Below, piece by piece: positions 11,838 through 24,148 of a stretch of DNA of 64,000 nucleotides (the stretch's first letter is position 1; the number at the start of each line of letters is the position of its first letter). Location of the stretch: positions 682,001 to 746,000 of the forward strand of contig CP137874.1 in the NCBI GenBank assembly GCA_034406715.1. The letters run 5' to 3'. Position numbers and translations under genes: made by a program. The notes below the pieces were generated by a model, which did not search any database, was not told the origin of the DNA, and was given only the letters and a program-made list of their open reading frames with translations. The stretch comes from Rhodotorula mucilaginosa. Taxonomy: Eukaryota > Basidiomycota > Microbotryomycetes > Sporidiobolales > Sporidiobolaceae.

Positions 11838-13834
11838 ATGTCCTCGGCGAACGTGCGCGTCGCTGCGCCGAAGCATGCAGGCGACGACCATCCTCTCGTC
11901 TATCCAGATGCGCAGTCGCAGGAAGCGCCAGCAGAGACCGACAGCAGCAAAAGCGGATCCAATGCAGCCTCTGCATCGGCAGCCTTTTCGAGGGCCCTCG
12001 CCGGCATGCTCGCCTTCATGTTCAAACGGCCCATCCGACTTTTCCGTCCGGTCAAGAGTGAGTGCGATCGGGGCACCCTTACATGACACGGCTTGACGTT
12101 GGCTGAGCGCTCTTTGCTTTTTAATAGTTTCGACTATGGCGGGAATTCAGGCAATCGCCGAGGAGCAAGGTCGGTCGGTTACGCCGGCCTTCGTTCGTGG
12201 ATTGATTCGCAAGGAAGGCGTGAGTCGACCGCCTCCTTGTGTCGTACGCATGGCCGATAACTTACGATCCTTCTCTTTGCCCCTTTGCAGTGGCGATTCT
12301 TCCCGAAGCACGTACTGCCGCCGCTCACGATTAACGCCTTGATTGGCTTGACGCTCTTTACGACCTACACCACGACGGAGAGTCTTTTGCATGCCCGCTT
12401 CGACTCTCCGGCTGCGACCTACATCATGATCCCCTTCGTGTCGGGCGCTTTCGCCGGTGCGGCGCAGACCCTAATTTCGGCGCCGCTCGACAATGCGCGT
12501 CACCTGTTGCTGCGCCGACAACGCTTTCTGCGACAAGCGGCGGAAATTCCCCGCGCTTCGAGACGGCAGCGGCTCCGGACAGCGACTGGCGGTAGTGCGG
12601 GACTACCCTTCACCTCGTGGTGGACGCTACTGCGCGACTCGGTCTTCAGCGTCGGCTCGTCGAAACCCGCGACCTTGTCGAGCGAGCTTCCCGCTGCGAT
12701 CGCAAAGCTCAGTGGACGGGAGCGGCTGGAACGCGCAAGGCGCTGGGCGCGTCGCGGATGGTCCTTTTTCACGCTGAGCGTGACGAAGGACGGCGCCGCG
12801 TTCGGTGCCTTCTTTCTTGTCTTTGAGTGCGGCCGCGAGGCCTCTCGTCGCTTCGGACTGGCGTACGACGGCATCTCGCTGCCCTCGCTCTCGACTTTCG
12901 ACGATCGAGAAGGCGAATCTCCAGTCCACGACAAGCAGCGACGGTCTGCCAGCGGGCTGATCCTGCAGAGCCTCGGCATCCTCATGTCGGGCGGCATCGC
13001 GGGCTGGGTATTCTCGCTCGTCGCGCGACCGTTCGAGCGGGTCCGAGCGGCTATCTACGAAGGACGCGCAAAGTGGGCAGAGCAGCAGAGTCGGCCGAAT
13101 GGAACCTCTCGCCGGGGCGGCGCCGATACGGGCGATGAGAAGCGACAAAAGAAACAGCGGGCACGGTCCGCGGGAGGAGCGAGCGAGCGGAAGAGTTTGG
13201 CCGAACTCGGTGCTGGAGGGCGGAAGAGCTTCACAGTCAGGATCGGTCATCTACGCCGAGTCTCTCTCAGATCCGCCACCTCTCGAGCTCGCAAAGGAGA
13301 CACCTCGACCCGCGACTCGAAGCCTGGATCGGAGCTTCTGACTGCCCGTCCGGTTCCAGCGGCATCAACTACGAGTTTGTCCCGAGGTGACAACAACTCG
13401 CAGACGACTGCGCCGGGCGCAACCATGCCTGGTGCGCTCGTCCTTGTGCGGCAGGCTTGTCACCAATACGGGACCACCCGATTTCTCTTCGGCCCCCGTT
13501 CTGCACTCCAAGCGCTCGATGCACAACGTCAGCGCGCGTCCATCTTGCCGAGCGCGACTGGCAAACCCATGTCTTCGCCGCCCAAACGACCGACGCCCGG
13601 CCCGACACGATTGAGCGCACGGGGGAGACAAGCTGCTTCGTCTGCTCAGACGTCGGCCAGTACTCGCCTTCTGCGGGTGGGGACTACCGTCCTCAGGTAT
13701 GGTGAGCCTCGTCGCTTCTCGCTCCGCTTTCGTCCGCACTCGAAGCTCACGTCGTTCCTCTCGCAGTGCCGCCGTACGCGATTGGGTTTTTCGCGTATGC
13801 GATCGTATCGGGAGATCTCAAAATAGAAGTGTGA
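11838..13834 (+). CDS. Divergent mitochondrial-carrier-like membrane protein
   Basis: Four exons fit in frame (11838-12057, 12128-12219, 12291-13701, 13767-13834), giving about 596 residues. The last intron restores a typical carrier ending, PPYAIGFFAYAIVSGDLK, which simple read-through of the frame would miss. Two carrier signatures of the P-x-[DE]-x-x-[RK] type are visible: PLDNAR near nt 12484 and PFERVR near nt 13029. Between them are basic, Ser/Arg-rich insertions that make the protein about twice the usual 300 residues. Known: mitochondrial carriers have three repeats of two helices and move metabolites across the inner membrane. The substrate cannot be told, the third repeat signature was not found, and the long inserts are atypical. 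It may be a non-transporting relative. Confidence 0.65.
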
Positions 13835-14051
13835 ATATCCTATTATCATATTCGCCGGTCGGCCTGACGCTTGCTAGTGCGCTGTGCACTCGAATGTGCA
13901 GCATCTGAAGACCCATATCGAGGCACATAGCGAGGTCGAGAGGTGGAAGAGGTCGATGCAAGATGTCAACTTGGGCGCGACTGACTTTGCACCTCTTGAT
14001 CCCCCTCCGTTCTCTTCGCTGGCCGTACAGCGGGAGAAGCTGCCCGCTACC

Positions 14052-16905
14052 ATGTCGGAGCGCGTGAAGTACGCTCGGAAGGCCAGTGCACGGGTCTCGT
14101 ACGCTCCCGCGAGCGAGTCGAGCGACGACTCGGACGCGGACGATCACGAGAAGCGTAAGGCTGGAAGCGCAGGTGAGCGCGAACGGCCAGAAGGTGGGCG
14201 TAGGTACCAGACTGCTGAATTGACTTCGTGCCGTACGCAGGTGGCCGCGCCGGTCAGCCGCGCAAGGGTCCCGCTGTCACCGATTCGGACGGCGACGAGG
14301 CGAGCGATGAAAGCGAAACTCCCAAGAAGCCGCGCAAGAAGCGTCCCAAAAAGTCTACGCTCAGCAAGAAGAACACCAAACAGAGCGCGAAAACGAAGAA
14401 GGGCGGACAGCTCGAGGGGGTCAAGATCTTGCCGCTCGAGTTGCTCGGCGAGGTCAGTCTGGTCGCTGTTTCTTGCTGGACGTGGACATGCAGCTGAGCC
14501 AACGGCCGGTCGGGAACTGCAGATCTGCTCGCACTTGGCTCCCGTCGACTTGCTGAGCCTTCAACTCGTCAACAAGCACTTTTACCGCCTCATCACCGCC
14601 AAAGCCTTCCAGTCCGTCTGGGCCACCGCCCGCCGTCGCCTCGGACTTCCCGACGTGGGAGGCATCAGCGAGGCGCAGTATGCTACTTTCGTCTTCGGCA
14701 AAGCGTGCCAGAGCTGCGGGGTCAAGAAGCTCAGCCTGGTCCGGCACGATTACCACCTGCGCCGCATCCTCTGCAAGGCTTGTCGCCACCAGCGCATCGT
14801 CAAAGTCTCGAGGCTGCAGAAGGACCAACCGGACCTCCTTGCCAAGCTGCATCCCTTGACCCTGCAAGCCGTGAATCGTACAGCTTGTGAGTCAAAATCG
14901 TGAAGGCCCCGTTCGCGGGCGGTAGCACCCCTGACGCTTTTCCTTCCGCAGACGACACTCGGTCGACAACGAAGAGCCGGTGGTTGGACGGCGACGAGCA
15001 AGGTGAGTGCTTCGACTTGACTGCTCGTGTGGGCGGCGGCTCACCTCGTGCGCACCGCAGAATACGTCGATATCCAGGATCTCTACTACACCGACGCCAT
15101 TCTTCGCGACCTCGATGATCAGGACCTCGACAGCGACATCGCAGCCGGACGCGACGAAGACTGCGACACGTCGACGCCGACGAACGACCGGACGCCTGGC
15201 TCGCGCGTCGCCCGCAAATCCGGAACGCGTGTCGACAAACTCTCGGGCCCGACTCGCCGATCGCGCCGCGCGAAAAAGCTGATCCAGCTGCGCGAAAAGG
15301 AACGTGCTTCGCTGCTCCAAGTAGGTCGTTTCGTCCTCCTTACGGACGAAAGCCGTGCCGTTGACTCGTGGTCCGCCAGAACTCGCACAGACTCTTCCAA
15401 GCTCATGGGATGGTCGACAAGGCTCTGAATTGGAGCGGCTGGTATCGGAAGTCTGAGCACTGTATTCTTCGCCCAGTCAAAGCGCAAAAACGTCCTCCTG
15501 CATACCGCGGTGCTCGCTACCGCAAGTAAGTCCTCTTGTCTTCCATCATCGGTCCAGGACGCTTTCTGATCTCTGGGGGTTACGCGCAGGATCGAAGCTC
15601 GGCTTGCGGAGGAAGACGCTTCCTTCAAGAAACTCGTGTATGTGACCTTCCCCCGTGTTCTTACGCAGCAAAGACTGTACTCAAGTGAGAACTGCTCGCC
15701 GCGTCCACTATCTTCTGCACGGGCAGCTATATTCCCGGCATCAGCAAATTCTGCCGCCGCGATGGTCCTCTCACGGATGCACGTGGGTCATATTTCCTTT
15801 ACTCTCACTCTCGATGGAACACAGTGGTGACAAAGTTCAAACAGAATGGGAGCAGATGAAGCCGACCGTGCTCAAAGTTGCGCGTCGTGCACTCGAGGAG
15901 TACGCAAAGAGGGCTTCGTGGCCGGCCCAGCGCGAGCAGCAGCGGAGGCTCCGCAAGCGGTATGACACCTTTCTGGCCACGCTCGATGACCGCGCTCGCC
16001 CTTTCATCCCGCTGTTCCTCGACTTTCTTCTCTTGCCCTCTATCCAAGCATTGTGGCAACCCGGCAAAGAGATCTCTGATGCTGCGTGGGAAGCCTCCCA
16101 GCCGAGCTTGCAGGAGGACTTGAACGACTATCGCTTGGAGACCTGCCTACGGGTTCGTCGCCTGATCATCTCGGTGACGCAGGGCGACGATGGCGGTCAA
16201 GACGAACACGAAGACGAAGAGGACGAAGTGGCCACCATCACCGACAAGTTCTTTTTGCACGCCGACTCTTTCGTCTGTTGCGGTTTCGCCGGCTGCCCCG
16301 GAAAAAGTCGCCCGACCAGCTACTGGCGTAACGGCCTATGGCACCAACCGGACGATCCTCGTCAGGACTGGATCGGCGCACTGCCGGACGTGCTTGCTCA
16401 CCAGCACAAGTTCCACAACTCGGACACGTCGCTTCCTGTCAAGGGTTTCCGCGGTGCCGATTCGCAACTCCAGATCGCATTGCCGCTCGAAGTCGCCTGC
16501 GGCATGTCTGCGATCCTCGAGCTCCACGGTCTCGATGGCAAACCTGCCGAGAAGCGTCACTTAGAACGGGGCAGCGCGCAGACGCACGGCTTTGAGTGGC
16601 GCAACAGCAAGATGTCTCGGCACAGCTTCAACGGGAAAACCGCTTGGAGAGATTTGGTAGGTCCGCGTGGAGACCAAGTTTGCAGCCGGGAACGAAGGCT
16701 GATCTGTCTAGCGCAGCTCGGTTGGATCAAGCTCGAAGGCGACAAGCTCAGGAAGCTCGACCTCTACCTCGAGCCGCCCGTCATCGAGTATGCTACACGC
16801 CGCGACAAGAAGCTCGTGTTCCCGGTGACGGACGACGAGATGGCCAACGGAGATGAGGTATCGCTCGGCCCGCAGCACGAGCAGCCTGACCAGGAAGAGG
16901 CGTGA
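14052..16905 (+). CDS. F-box/zinc-finger protein, diverged paralogue C
   Basis: The N-terminus keeps the family motif (KASARVSYAPASESSDDSD) followed by Lys/Ser-rich sequence. The F-box is split by an intron at the same place as in the other copies (ILPLELLGE, then ICSHLAPVDLLSLQLVNKH). CxxC motifs CQSC and CKAC follow at about 14707-14790. The C-terminal part retains PLEVACGMSAILELHGLDG, which matches SLEVACAMISVCEIGG in copies B and D. A Cys/His finger lies near 16280-16420 (CGFAGC...LAHQHKFH). The gene has about nine exons and ends 133 bases from the convergent carboxylase gene. It is much more diverged than A, B and D are from each other, so it is likely the oldest split in this local family. 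Same inferred role: SCF adaptor, substrate unknown. Confidence 0.7.
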
Positions 16906-17038
16906 AACGATGACGAAGAAAGCGAGAGTCGAGGGGCGCTCGAAGGATGCTTCCAGAACGCTTGTGCATGAGCTTGAAGGGCCTATCCATCCGTGAAATG
17001 CAGTTGTGATTTGAATACATGTCTTGCTGATCCGCGGT

Positions 17039-20000
17039 CTACGCTTCGGGCGAGTCTGCTGCCTCTTCCGCTGCCTCCTCCACGAACGCGACGAGCACCT
17101 TTCCTTCCGGGACCAGGTCGCCCTCTTTGACAGTGACCTTTTCCACTTTGCCAGACTTGGCTGCGCGAAGAACGTGCTCCTGTATGCAAAGAAGACGGTA
17201 AGCGGGGAGGACGGTGGTTCAAAAACAAAGGAAAAATAGAACGCACGGTCTTCATCGCCTCGACGGCAACGAGCGGAGCGCCTTCTTCGACTTCTTGGCC
17301 CTCCGTGACAAAGACCTGCACAATCTTTGAGGCTATGCCAAAGCAAGAGTCACGCATCAGTATGTGCGCAGCAATGCGGTTGATAGAAAAGGCGAAAGGT
17401 GACGCACGCATGGGCGCCTTGGCTCCTCCCGCTCCCGATTGCGCACCGGCTGCTTTGCCCGCCGTACCGACCTTGCTCATCCATGACGGTACTTTGACTT
17501 CGACGGCACCGGCATACTGCTCCGCAGTGTTGAAGACGTGCAGAGTCTCGCCGGCCGGCAAGGCTCCGGACGTCAAGGCAGAAGGAGGAGACGTAACGAT
17601 GTCGACGCGGGCGAGGTGCTCCGCCAGATGCGCGTTGACCGTGACGGCGTGTGGAGACGTAGCCAGCGGGGCGTCCTCCGAGGCGACAACGTCGGTGAAC
17701 AGAGCTTCTGCGTCGCCGGCAAGCCGGACGTCGAACGCCTCTTCGAGACCAGACGCGGCAGGTCCGACCTGCACGACCGCCGACGCCGTCGCTTCGGAAG
17801 GGTCTTGACCCTTCTTCGGCGCCGCTCCGAGCTCGATCGACTTCCAGTAGCGACCGCGGTCGCCGGCGGATGCGGTCAACCTGAAGCCCGAGAGCTTGGT
17901 GTCGGTCCAGGCGGATTGTTGGCCGAGCGAGGTATAGTGCGACTGATCACGCTTCGCAAGGTAGAGTGCCGAAGTCGCCAAAGTTGAGGGGGAGGGGTCC
18001 GGAAGCGGCGGGAAGAGCTCGTCGTAGTGTTTCTGTCGGCGGGCCAAGACCGCGTAAGTTACTTGACCCCCGAGACCACGACAGAAGCGCAAGACGCACC
18101 TGGATGAACCCAGTCTCAACCTCGCCGCGTACGAAAGCTTCGTTCGCAGCGAGTCGGCCGAGGAACTCGAGGTTCGTTGAGGGACCAACGACCTGGTATT
18201 CGTTCAGGGCCTTGCGAAGCGCTCGGAGAGCGGAAGTGCGGTCCTCGCCCCGGACGATCAGCTTCGACAGGAGCGGGTCGTAGTAAACCTGGTGGACAGT
18301 CATAACAGGTCAGCGACGAGTTTCGGGGCGGATTTCGTGTCGCAGAGGAAACGCGCGTACGCTGATCTCGTCACCAGATTCGAACCCAGTCTCCATTCGG
18401 ACGGTTTCGCTCGTCGCAGGCGGACGGTGGTGCAGCAGCAAACCAGTATCCGGAAGGAACCCACTAAGAGGAGCAGAAGTGGTAGGGTGAGGGGGAGAAA
18501 GATCAGCACCGCTCGTCCAAGAGCTCACGGGAAACCAGCGCTTGCGGTACGCACTTGCGAGGGTTCTCGGCGTAGATTCGGCATTCGAAAGCGTGGCCAG
18601 TGCACTTGATCTGGTCTTGCGAGAGCGGGATTGGGTTACCGGCAGCGACCTGCGGATGCACGCAGCGGGGGAGGAGGTGTCAGAATGACTTTCACCGTTC
18701 CAGTTCTCGAGAATGCAGACTCACCTCGAGTTGCCACTCGACGAGGTCGACGCCCGTGACCGCTTCAGTCACCGGGTGCTGTAGTCATGTAGAGAGTGTC
18801 AAACGAGACCGGCCACGGAAGCTCGAGTCTTGAGAAGGTCCCTCAATTTACCTCGACTTGCAACCGCACGTTCATCTCGCAGAAGAAGGCTTCATCGTTG
18901 TTGTCGGCGTTCAGGATGAACTCTGTATGCCGAGGATCATCCGTCAGCAAAAACCCGTCATCGCCCCCGAGCTGACCGCCACGCCTGGCTCACCGACCGT
19001 GCCGGCTCCGCGGTACCCGACCGCTTTGGCAGCCTTCCTCGCCTCTTCGTACAAGCGCTCTCGCAACTCTTGCGGCAGACCTGGGGCCGGCGCTTCTTCG
19101 ATGATCTTCTGGTGGCGACGCTGGACGGAGCAGTCTCGCTCGAAAAGGGAGAGATGATTGCCGTGCGCGTCCGAAAAGATCTGAACCTCGACGTCTGCGG
19201 ATCAGAAATATGTTAGAAGCTGGTCGAGCAGCTCAAGAGCAGGAGGTGAGCGTGAGTACTCACGTCGCGGACGGGTGATGTACCGTTCCAGGAGGACCTC
19301 GTCATCGCCAAAGTGCTTCCTCGCCTCGCGCTTGGCACTCTCGAGCTGTCCCGCAAAGTCCTCCTTGCTATCAACAATCTTCATACCTTTGCCTCCACCG
19401 CCCGAAACGGCCTTGATGAGGACCGGGTAGCCGATCTTGTCGGCTTGTTGTTGCAAAAAGGCGGGAGTTTGCGAGTCCTTGTTCGAACGGTCAGAGTCGG
19501 AAGGGTGCCAGCCGGGGATGCAAGGAACGCCGGCCGCGAGCATGATCTGAGAGCGAAGGCACGGGTCAGCAGGGTGCACAGGTCTCCAACCAGGAAGAAG
19601 CAACGTGGACGCACGTCTTTGGATTCACTGTTGGCGAGAAATTGGAGACAATCCATCGTCAGACTCTGCGTTACATTCAGTCTCTCCCATGAACAGTCAT
19701 GGGGAGACTACTTACGCTTTGGATCCCATGGCGTGAATAGCTGATTCTGGCGGACCGATGAACGTGATGTCGTTCTCCTTCAAGAGCTTGGCAAATTCGG
19801 CGTTCTCCGACAGGAAACTGTGCGGAGCAAGTGTGAGTTTCCCGCCTGGCAGATCACATGAGAGCAGGTTTCGCAAGGAGGAACTCACCCGTAACCGGGG
19901 TGGACGGCCTGAGCGCCCGACTTGCGGCAAATGTCGACGTAGGCTTGTTTGCGCAGGTACGACTCGGTCGACGGCGCCGGACCGATGTAGTAAGCTTCGT

Positions 20001-20669
20001 CGGCCTGTATTAGGGTGAAATCCAATCAACGTGGGGGTCTTCCGGAGCAAGGGAGAAGCCGAAAGAACGGACCATCTTGACATGCATGGCATGCCGATCC
20101 GCATCCGAGTAGACGGCGACGGTCTTGATTCCGAGGCGGCGGGCGGTGCGGATGACACGGCAAGCGATCTCACCACTATAGCGACAGCGAACTGGGTCAG
20201 CTACGGCGGTCACAGGGGAACACAGGTGCAACGGAGTCGGGAGACAAGTCTCCTCCCCCTCCGTCAATCAGCTGATCCTGCAAGGTCCGTTCAGCCGACT
20301 CACCGATTCGCAATCAAGATCTTGTCAAAGAGAGGTTTCTTCTGATCTGGCAGAACTCCTGCCTCGGCCTCGCTGGTGAGCGTCGAAGCGAGACGGCGCT
20401 GGTTGTTCAGCTGGCGAGGAGAAGCGCCCAAGTGGGGGAGCGGGCGCGCTGCACACAGTCCCATTCCGTTCCATTGGGTCAATCCCGTGCGCACTTCCGA
20501 GTCCAAGTAGAAAGCTCCGCAGCTCACCTCCAGCGGTTGCGAGTCCGTGTTGTCCTTGCAGAGTCGAGACGACGCGTGCGAAGGACGCTTTCCCGACGAG
20601 GCCGTTTGCTCGGCGAGCAGCAGCAGCTGAGCCCGCGGAAGGGTGCGCGACGGTAGCGATGCGCCTCAT
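17039..20669 (-). CDS. MCCA: Methylcrotonoyl-CoA carboxylase biotin-containing (alpha) subunit, mitochondrial
   Basis: Known role: ATP-dependent carboxylation of biotin and its transfer to 3-methylcrotonyl-CoA in leucine breakdown, working with a beta subunit. Seen: the ATG at 20669 starts an Ala/Arg-rich presequence ([15 protein letters not shown]) suiting mitochondrial import. Biotin-carboxylase blocks follow in order across about a dozen exons: [46 protein letters not shown], the Gly-rich ATP loop [11 protein letters not shown], and [12 protein letters not shown] joined over an intron to [17 protein letters not shown]. The C-terminal biotinyl domain reads VAVEAMKT, an intron, then [15 protein letters not shown]. 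Two key positions vary from the usual family sequence: MNV for MNT, and Thr after the biotinylated Lys where Met is usual. The intron falls right after that codon. No beta subunit lies in the window. Confidence 0.88.
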
Positions 20670-20869
20670 CCTCGTGCAGAATGTGTTTGAACGGTACAAG
20701 AAGCGCGAGAGCTCGAGCGAGAGCGGAAAGCCTCAAAGTGGGGAAGACCAAGATCCGGCACGCCGACGCCAGAAGTTCCCTCTCGCGAGCCTCCCCTCAG
20801 CCAGCTTGCTCTCCTCTCAAGCGTCCCGTTCGATGCATAGACAGCGAGTTGCATAGCACGGTCGCCTTT

Positions 20870-23779
20870 CTACTCGAGGCAGCAACATGTTGCGAGGTGC
20901 CTACGCGCGCCGACGCACATTGTCAGCGCAACCTGGAACACACCGAATTCGAGGGAGCAAAGGGAAGACGCACCTTGCCAACGAAGCGCGGACAACGTCC
21001 ATCTGGCCCATCGCTCTCCGCAGCCGTTCCCCCTCCTTCTCCTTTTCCTTCTCCTCTCCTCCCGCCAGCTGTTCCTTCTTCGCAGCGCTCGTACCGGCAC
21101 CCTTCTTCGTGACCGGCGCCGCCTCTTCCGAGGGGAACGCGGCGGCGGATCCTTCCGACAGCCGGCCGAGCAGTTCGAGCGAGCCAAAGATGTCGCGAGG
21201 CGGAGACGAGACCACGATGGGCGAGAGGAGCTCTTCGAGAATCCGGAGGAGTTCGTACGTCTCGGCGAGGGAGACGAGCACCGGAGTGGCTGCTCGACCG
21301 GGGGAGTCCGAAAAATCAGCAACGCAGCCTCGTCTTGTAATAGGCCCGGACCGGGCGAGGCAAGGACAGCACTCACTCTCCAGTAACGGGACCGCATCGA
21401 GGAGCATGACAGCCCACCACTTTTTCGGCGCGACGCCGCTCGTCAGCAACAAGACGAGCAACTCGGCCGCTTCCCTCCTCGCGCCCGCCGCATAGAGCGC
21501 CAAAAAGTCGCGGTACCGCGCGAGGAACGCGAGCCGAGAGAGGTGAGGTCGGAGGGCGTCGCTCGTCAGAGAGGGCAGGCGAGAGAGGGGCGCGAGTCCG
21601 TTGGTCGGCGAAGGCGAGGAGGAGGCAGAGGCGGCGCTCGGCTCGTTCAGGTCCGACGACGAAGGGCGCAGGAGAGAAGTCGGCAGCGAGTCGACGTGCT
21701 TGACGAACGCTTCTTGTCCTGCGAGTCGTCGCGTCGAAACAAAACGATGAGCGACGGAATCGAGCGGCATGTGGAAAAGTCACCTCACGCTCCCATGGAA
21801 GTGGAGGACTCACCACTGACGACATACTCCTCCCCGATCATCTCCGCAATCCTCGCCACTTTGGTCCCATCCCCGGCCCTCACCGCATACGCAACCGCCT
21901 CTCCGTACCGTTTCCGCTCGACGAGGTAATCGGCATAGCGCCCGCAGATGTCGAAGAATTCGTCTTCGAGGTCGAGCGACGAGCACACGAGCAAGAGTTC
22001 GTCGACGCGTCGGCCGGCGCCGTCCGGCAAGACAATATCGTCCGCGTCATCCGCCGCTGCTGCGTTTCCCTCAACAGGTGCCGGTCTTTCCACGTCCATC
22101 CCCTCCCCACCCGCCTTCTTCTTCTTCTCCTCCCTCTCCCTCGCAAGTCTCGCATCCCTTTCCTCCTCTCCCGGCGCGACAATCTCCAAAGTTTTCACCA
22201 ACTCTCGCGCCCGGTCCCTCCCCACTCGTCCACACGCGCTCCAGTACTCGCACGCGATGCGCCACAAGCCCGGATCGGCCGAGACGCACCGCTGAGCCCA
22301 GTCGAGGAGGAAGTGTTCGCGGAGGCCGAGAGAGGCGTCGGCGACGTCGTCGGCGTCGTCAGTCATCGAGGCGGGAGGGGGCGGGGGCAGATCAAATGCG
22401 GGGAGGTGTAAATGCGACAATAAGTCGGCGACGTGCGTCCCGAGCCAGGGATACGGGCCCGCGAGGGTCTTGAGCACGCCGGCCACGTCCCCCTTGAACA
22501 AGCACAACTCGGCCACCTCCTTCGGCAGCGACGCATCAACGGGGTGCGCGTCGCTCGTGATCCGGTCCACGATGGCGGGCAAATCGGCACGGCGGAGCGA
22601 AGTCGGCGCGGACCACAACCCGAACGCGGCGAGCGCTTCGCGCCAATCGCTCGACGAGTCGACCAAGGCGTCTTCGTGACCGGTCAGGATCTCGAGTACG
22701 ATTCGGAACCCTTGTTCGAACGAGTGGCGCTCGTCTTCGTTGTCGGCGCCTCCGAGGACGGGGTCCGACTCGGCTTCGACGGTGAGGAGTCGTCCCTCCA
22801 GTTCAGACTTGGCCTGCGCGAGGGCGCCCCCGCCACTCCGCCACGCCCTCAAGGCCGTCGCGAACGCCGACTCGGTCCTGAAATTGGTCGACCTCGGGAA
22901 GGTCGAGATGGTTTCGGCGAGGATGCGCGCGACGGCTTGCAAGTAGGGGGCGGGGTGTTGGGCGACGAGGAGCGAGAGCAAGGCCGAGGCGCTTTGGAGG
23001 TGGCCGCGCAAGAGGCAGCGGTGCAGGTAGGGGAAGAAATTGGGCGAGTCCCACGGCGAGGCGAGCGCGAGGAGTTGGTTGCCTTCGTCGGCTGAAGGGG
23101 CTGTGGGGTCACATCACACAATTGGTCAGCCCAACGTGCCCTCTCGCCGTAGGGCAAAAGGCGGGAGACTAACCCTTGTCGACCGTGTTGACCCAATCGA
23201 GGATCTCTTCTGCGACGAGGCCCTCCCCGCGTCCATCGGCGGGCAAGTAGAGGATTTCGGTCAAGGCGAGGATGGCGCCCATGTCGGCGTAGTGCGTGTG
23301 CGATTTCGCCTTTTGCGCCGCGGTCAACTCGGTGTTGCTCTGCGCGCGGGTACTCGGTGTCAGTCAGTTGCCCCCCCGGATCGCCTGAGAAAAGAGAGAG
23401 ACGAGCCTTGATGAGGGCGAGTTGTTTGACGATGGCGTCCTTGTAGAGCCTGCATACGCGGGCGTAGTACTGGACCTGCTCGGGCGGTGGGATTCCAGCC
23501 TGCAGACCATGCTGTGCGATGGCCTCTGTCTCGTAGTCTGCGACGATGCGCTGCCGGAGAGAAGAGAAGGGGTGAGCGAGACAGAGACGGAGGGCGGCTG
23601 GGTAAGGGCTGCTTGCTCACCTGGAGGGACGCCCACACGGTGTAGGTCTCTATGATGAACTGCCTCGACTCTTTCAGTTTCCCGCGTTTCTGCGGTCGAG
23701 TCGAGTCGGCACCAGCACCAGCACCAGCGGCAGCAGGAGGAGGAGCACCGGAAGGCAGTGGTCGCGAATTGGACGCCAT
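20870..23779 (-). CDS. NUP85: Nucleoporin Nup85
   Basis: Known: Nup85 is an alpha-helical scaffold protein of the Y-shaped (Nup84/Nup107) nuclear pore complex, where it binds Seh1. Seen: start MASNSRPLPSG at 23779; helical blocks ILDWVNTVDK and PYLHRCLLRGHLQSASALL typical of the family middle; an acidic/charged insert around nt 22020-22180; then the diagnostic C-terminal block RLAFLARYRDFLALYAAG with APKKWWAVMLLDAVPLLE, which parallels the animal Nup85 sequence closely. The last intron is placed so that the protein ends ASLARHLATCCCLE with a TAG at 20870-20872; an alternative acceptor would give a shorter tail. The carboxylase gene begins 200 bases downstream on the same strand, so that gap must hold both the Nup85 3' end and the carboxylase promoter. 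Confidence 0.8.
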
Positions 23780-24148
23780 GGCGAGTCTCTCTTTCCTCTG
23801 TCACAGAAGAGAGCCTGTCTTTGCGTCAGTGTAGGAGTCTCTATGCAAGCTGTTGTTGGTTCAACGCGCTCTTCTGCAAACTCCGCGAATCTCCGCTTCC
23901 GCGTCAACTTCGGGGCTCGGCTCTCTTTGCTCTTCATAGACCCACCAGAAGCGCCTGCCGTACACACAGACAAGGCAGGATCGCAGGCTGGTTGCACGCG
24001 TCGAGATGAGCGGGAAAAGGGTACCGGTGCGCTCATCACACTCTCACTCAATGTCGACTCTTGACTGAACTTGATCGCACTCCTCGCTCTCCTCGGACGA
24101 CAGGCCAAGGCTGCAGCCACGCAGCATGTCCTCAAACCAGTCACAGTC
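23780..24148. promoter_or_regulatory. Divergent promoter between NUP85 and the gene at 24149
   Basis: This 369-base gap separates two genes that point away from each other. It contains no supported coding sequence and must hold both promoters. No TATA box or known operator was singled out. Confidence 0.45.

Noticed and set aside
18300-18440. A possible tRNA on the minus strand, from a GGGTTCGAATCTGG word like a B box
   Set aside because: No matching A box or cloverleaf stems could be drawn, and the stretch lies inside the carboxylase gene as an intron.
22433-23095. A 220-residue plus-strand open frame opposite Nup85
   Set aside because: Composition is the mirror of the Nup85 exon (Arg/Gly/Glu-rich); long antisense frames are expected at this GC content.
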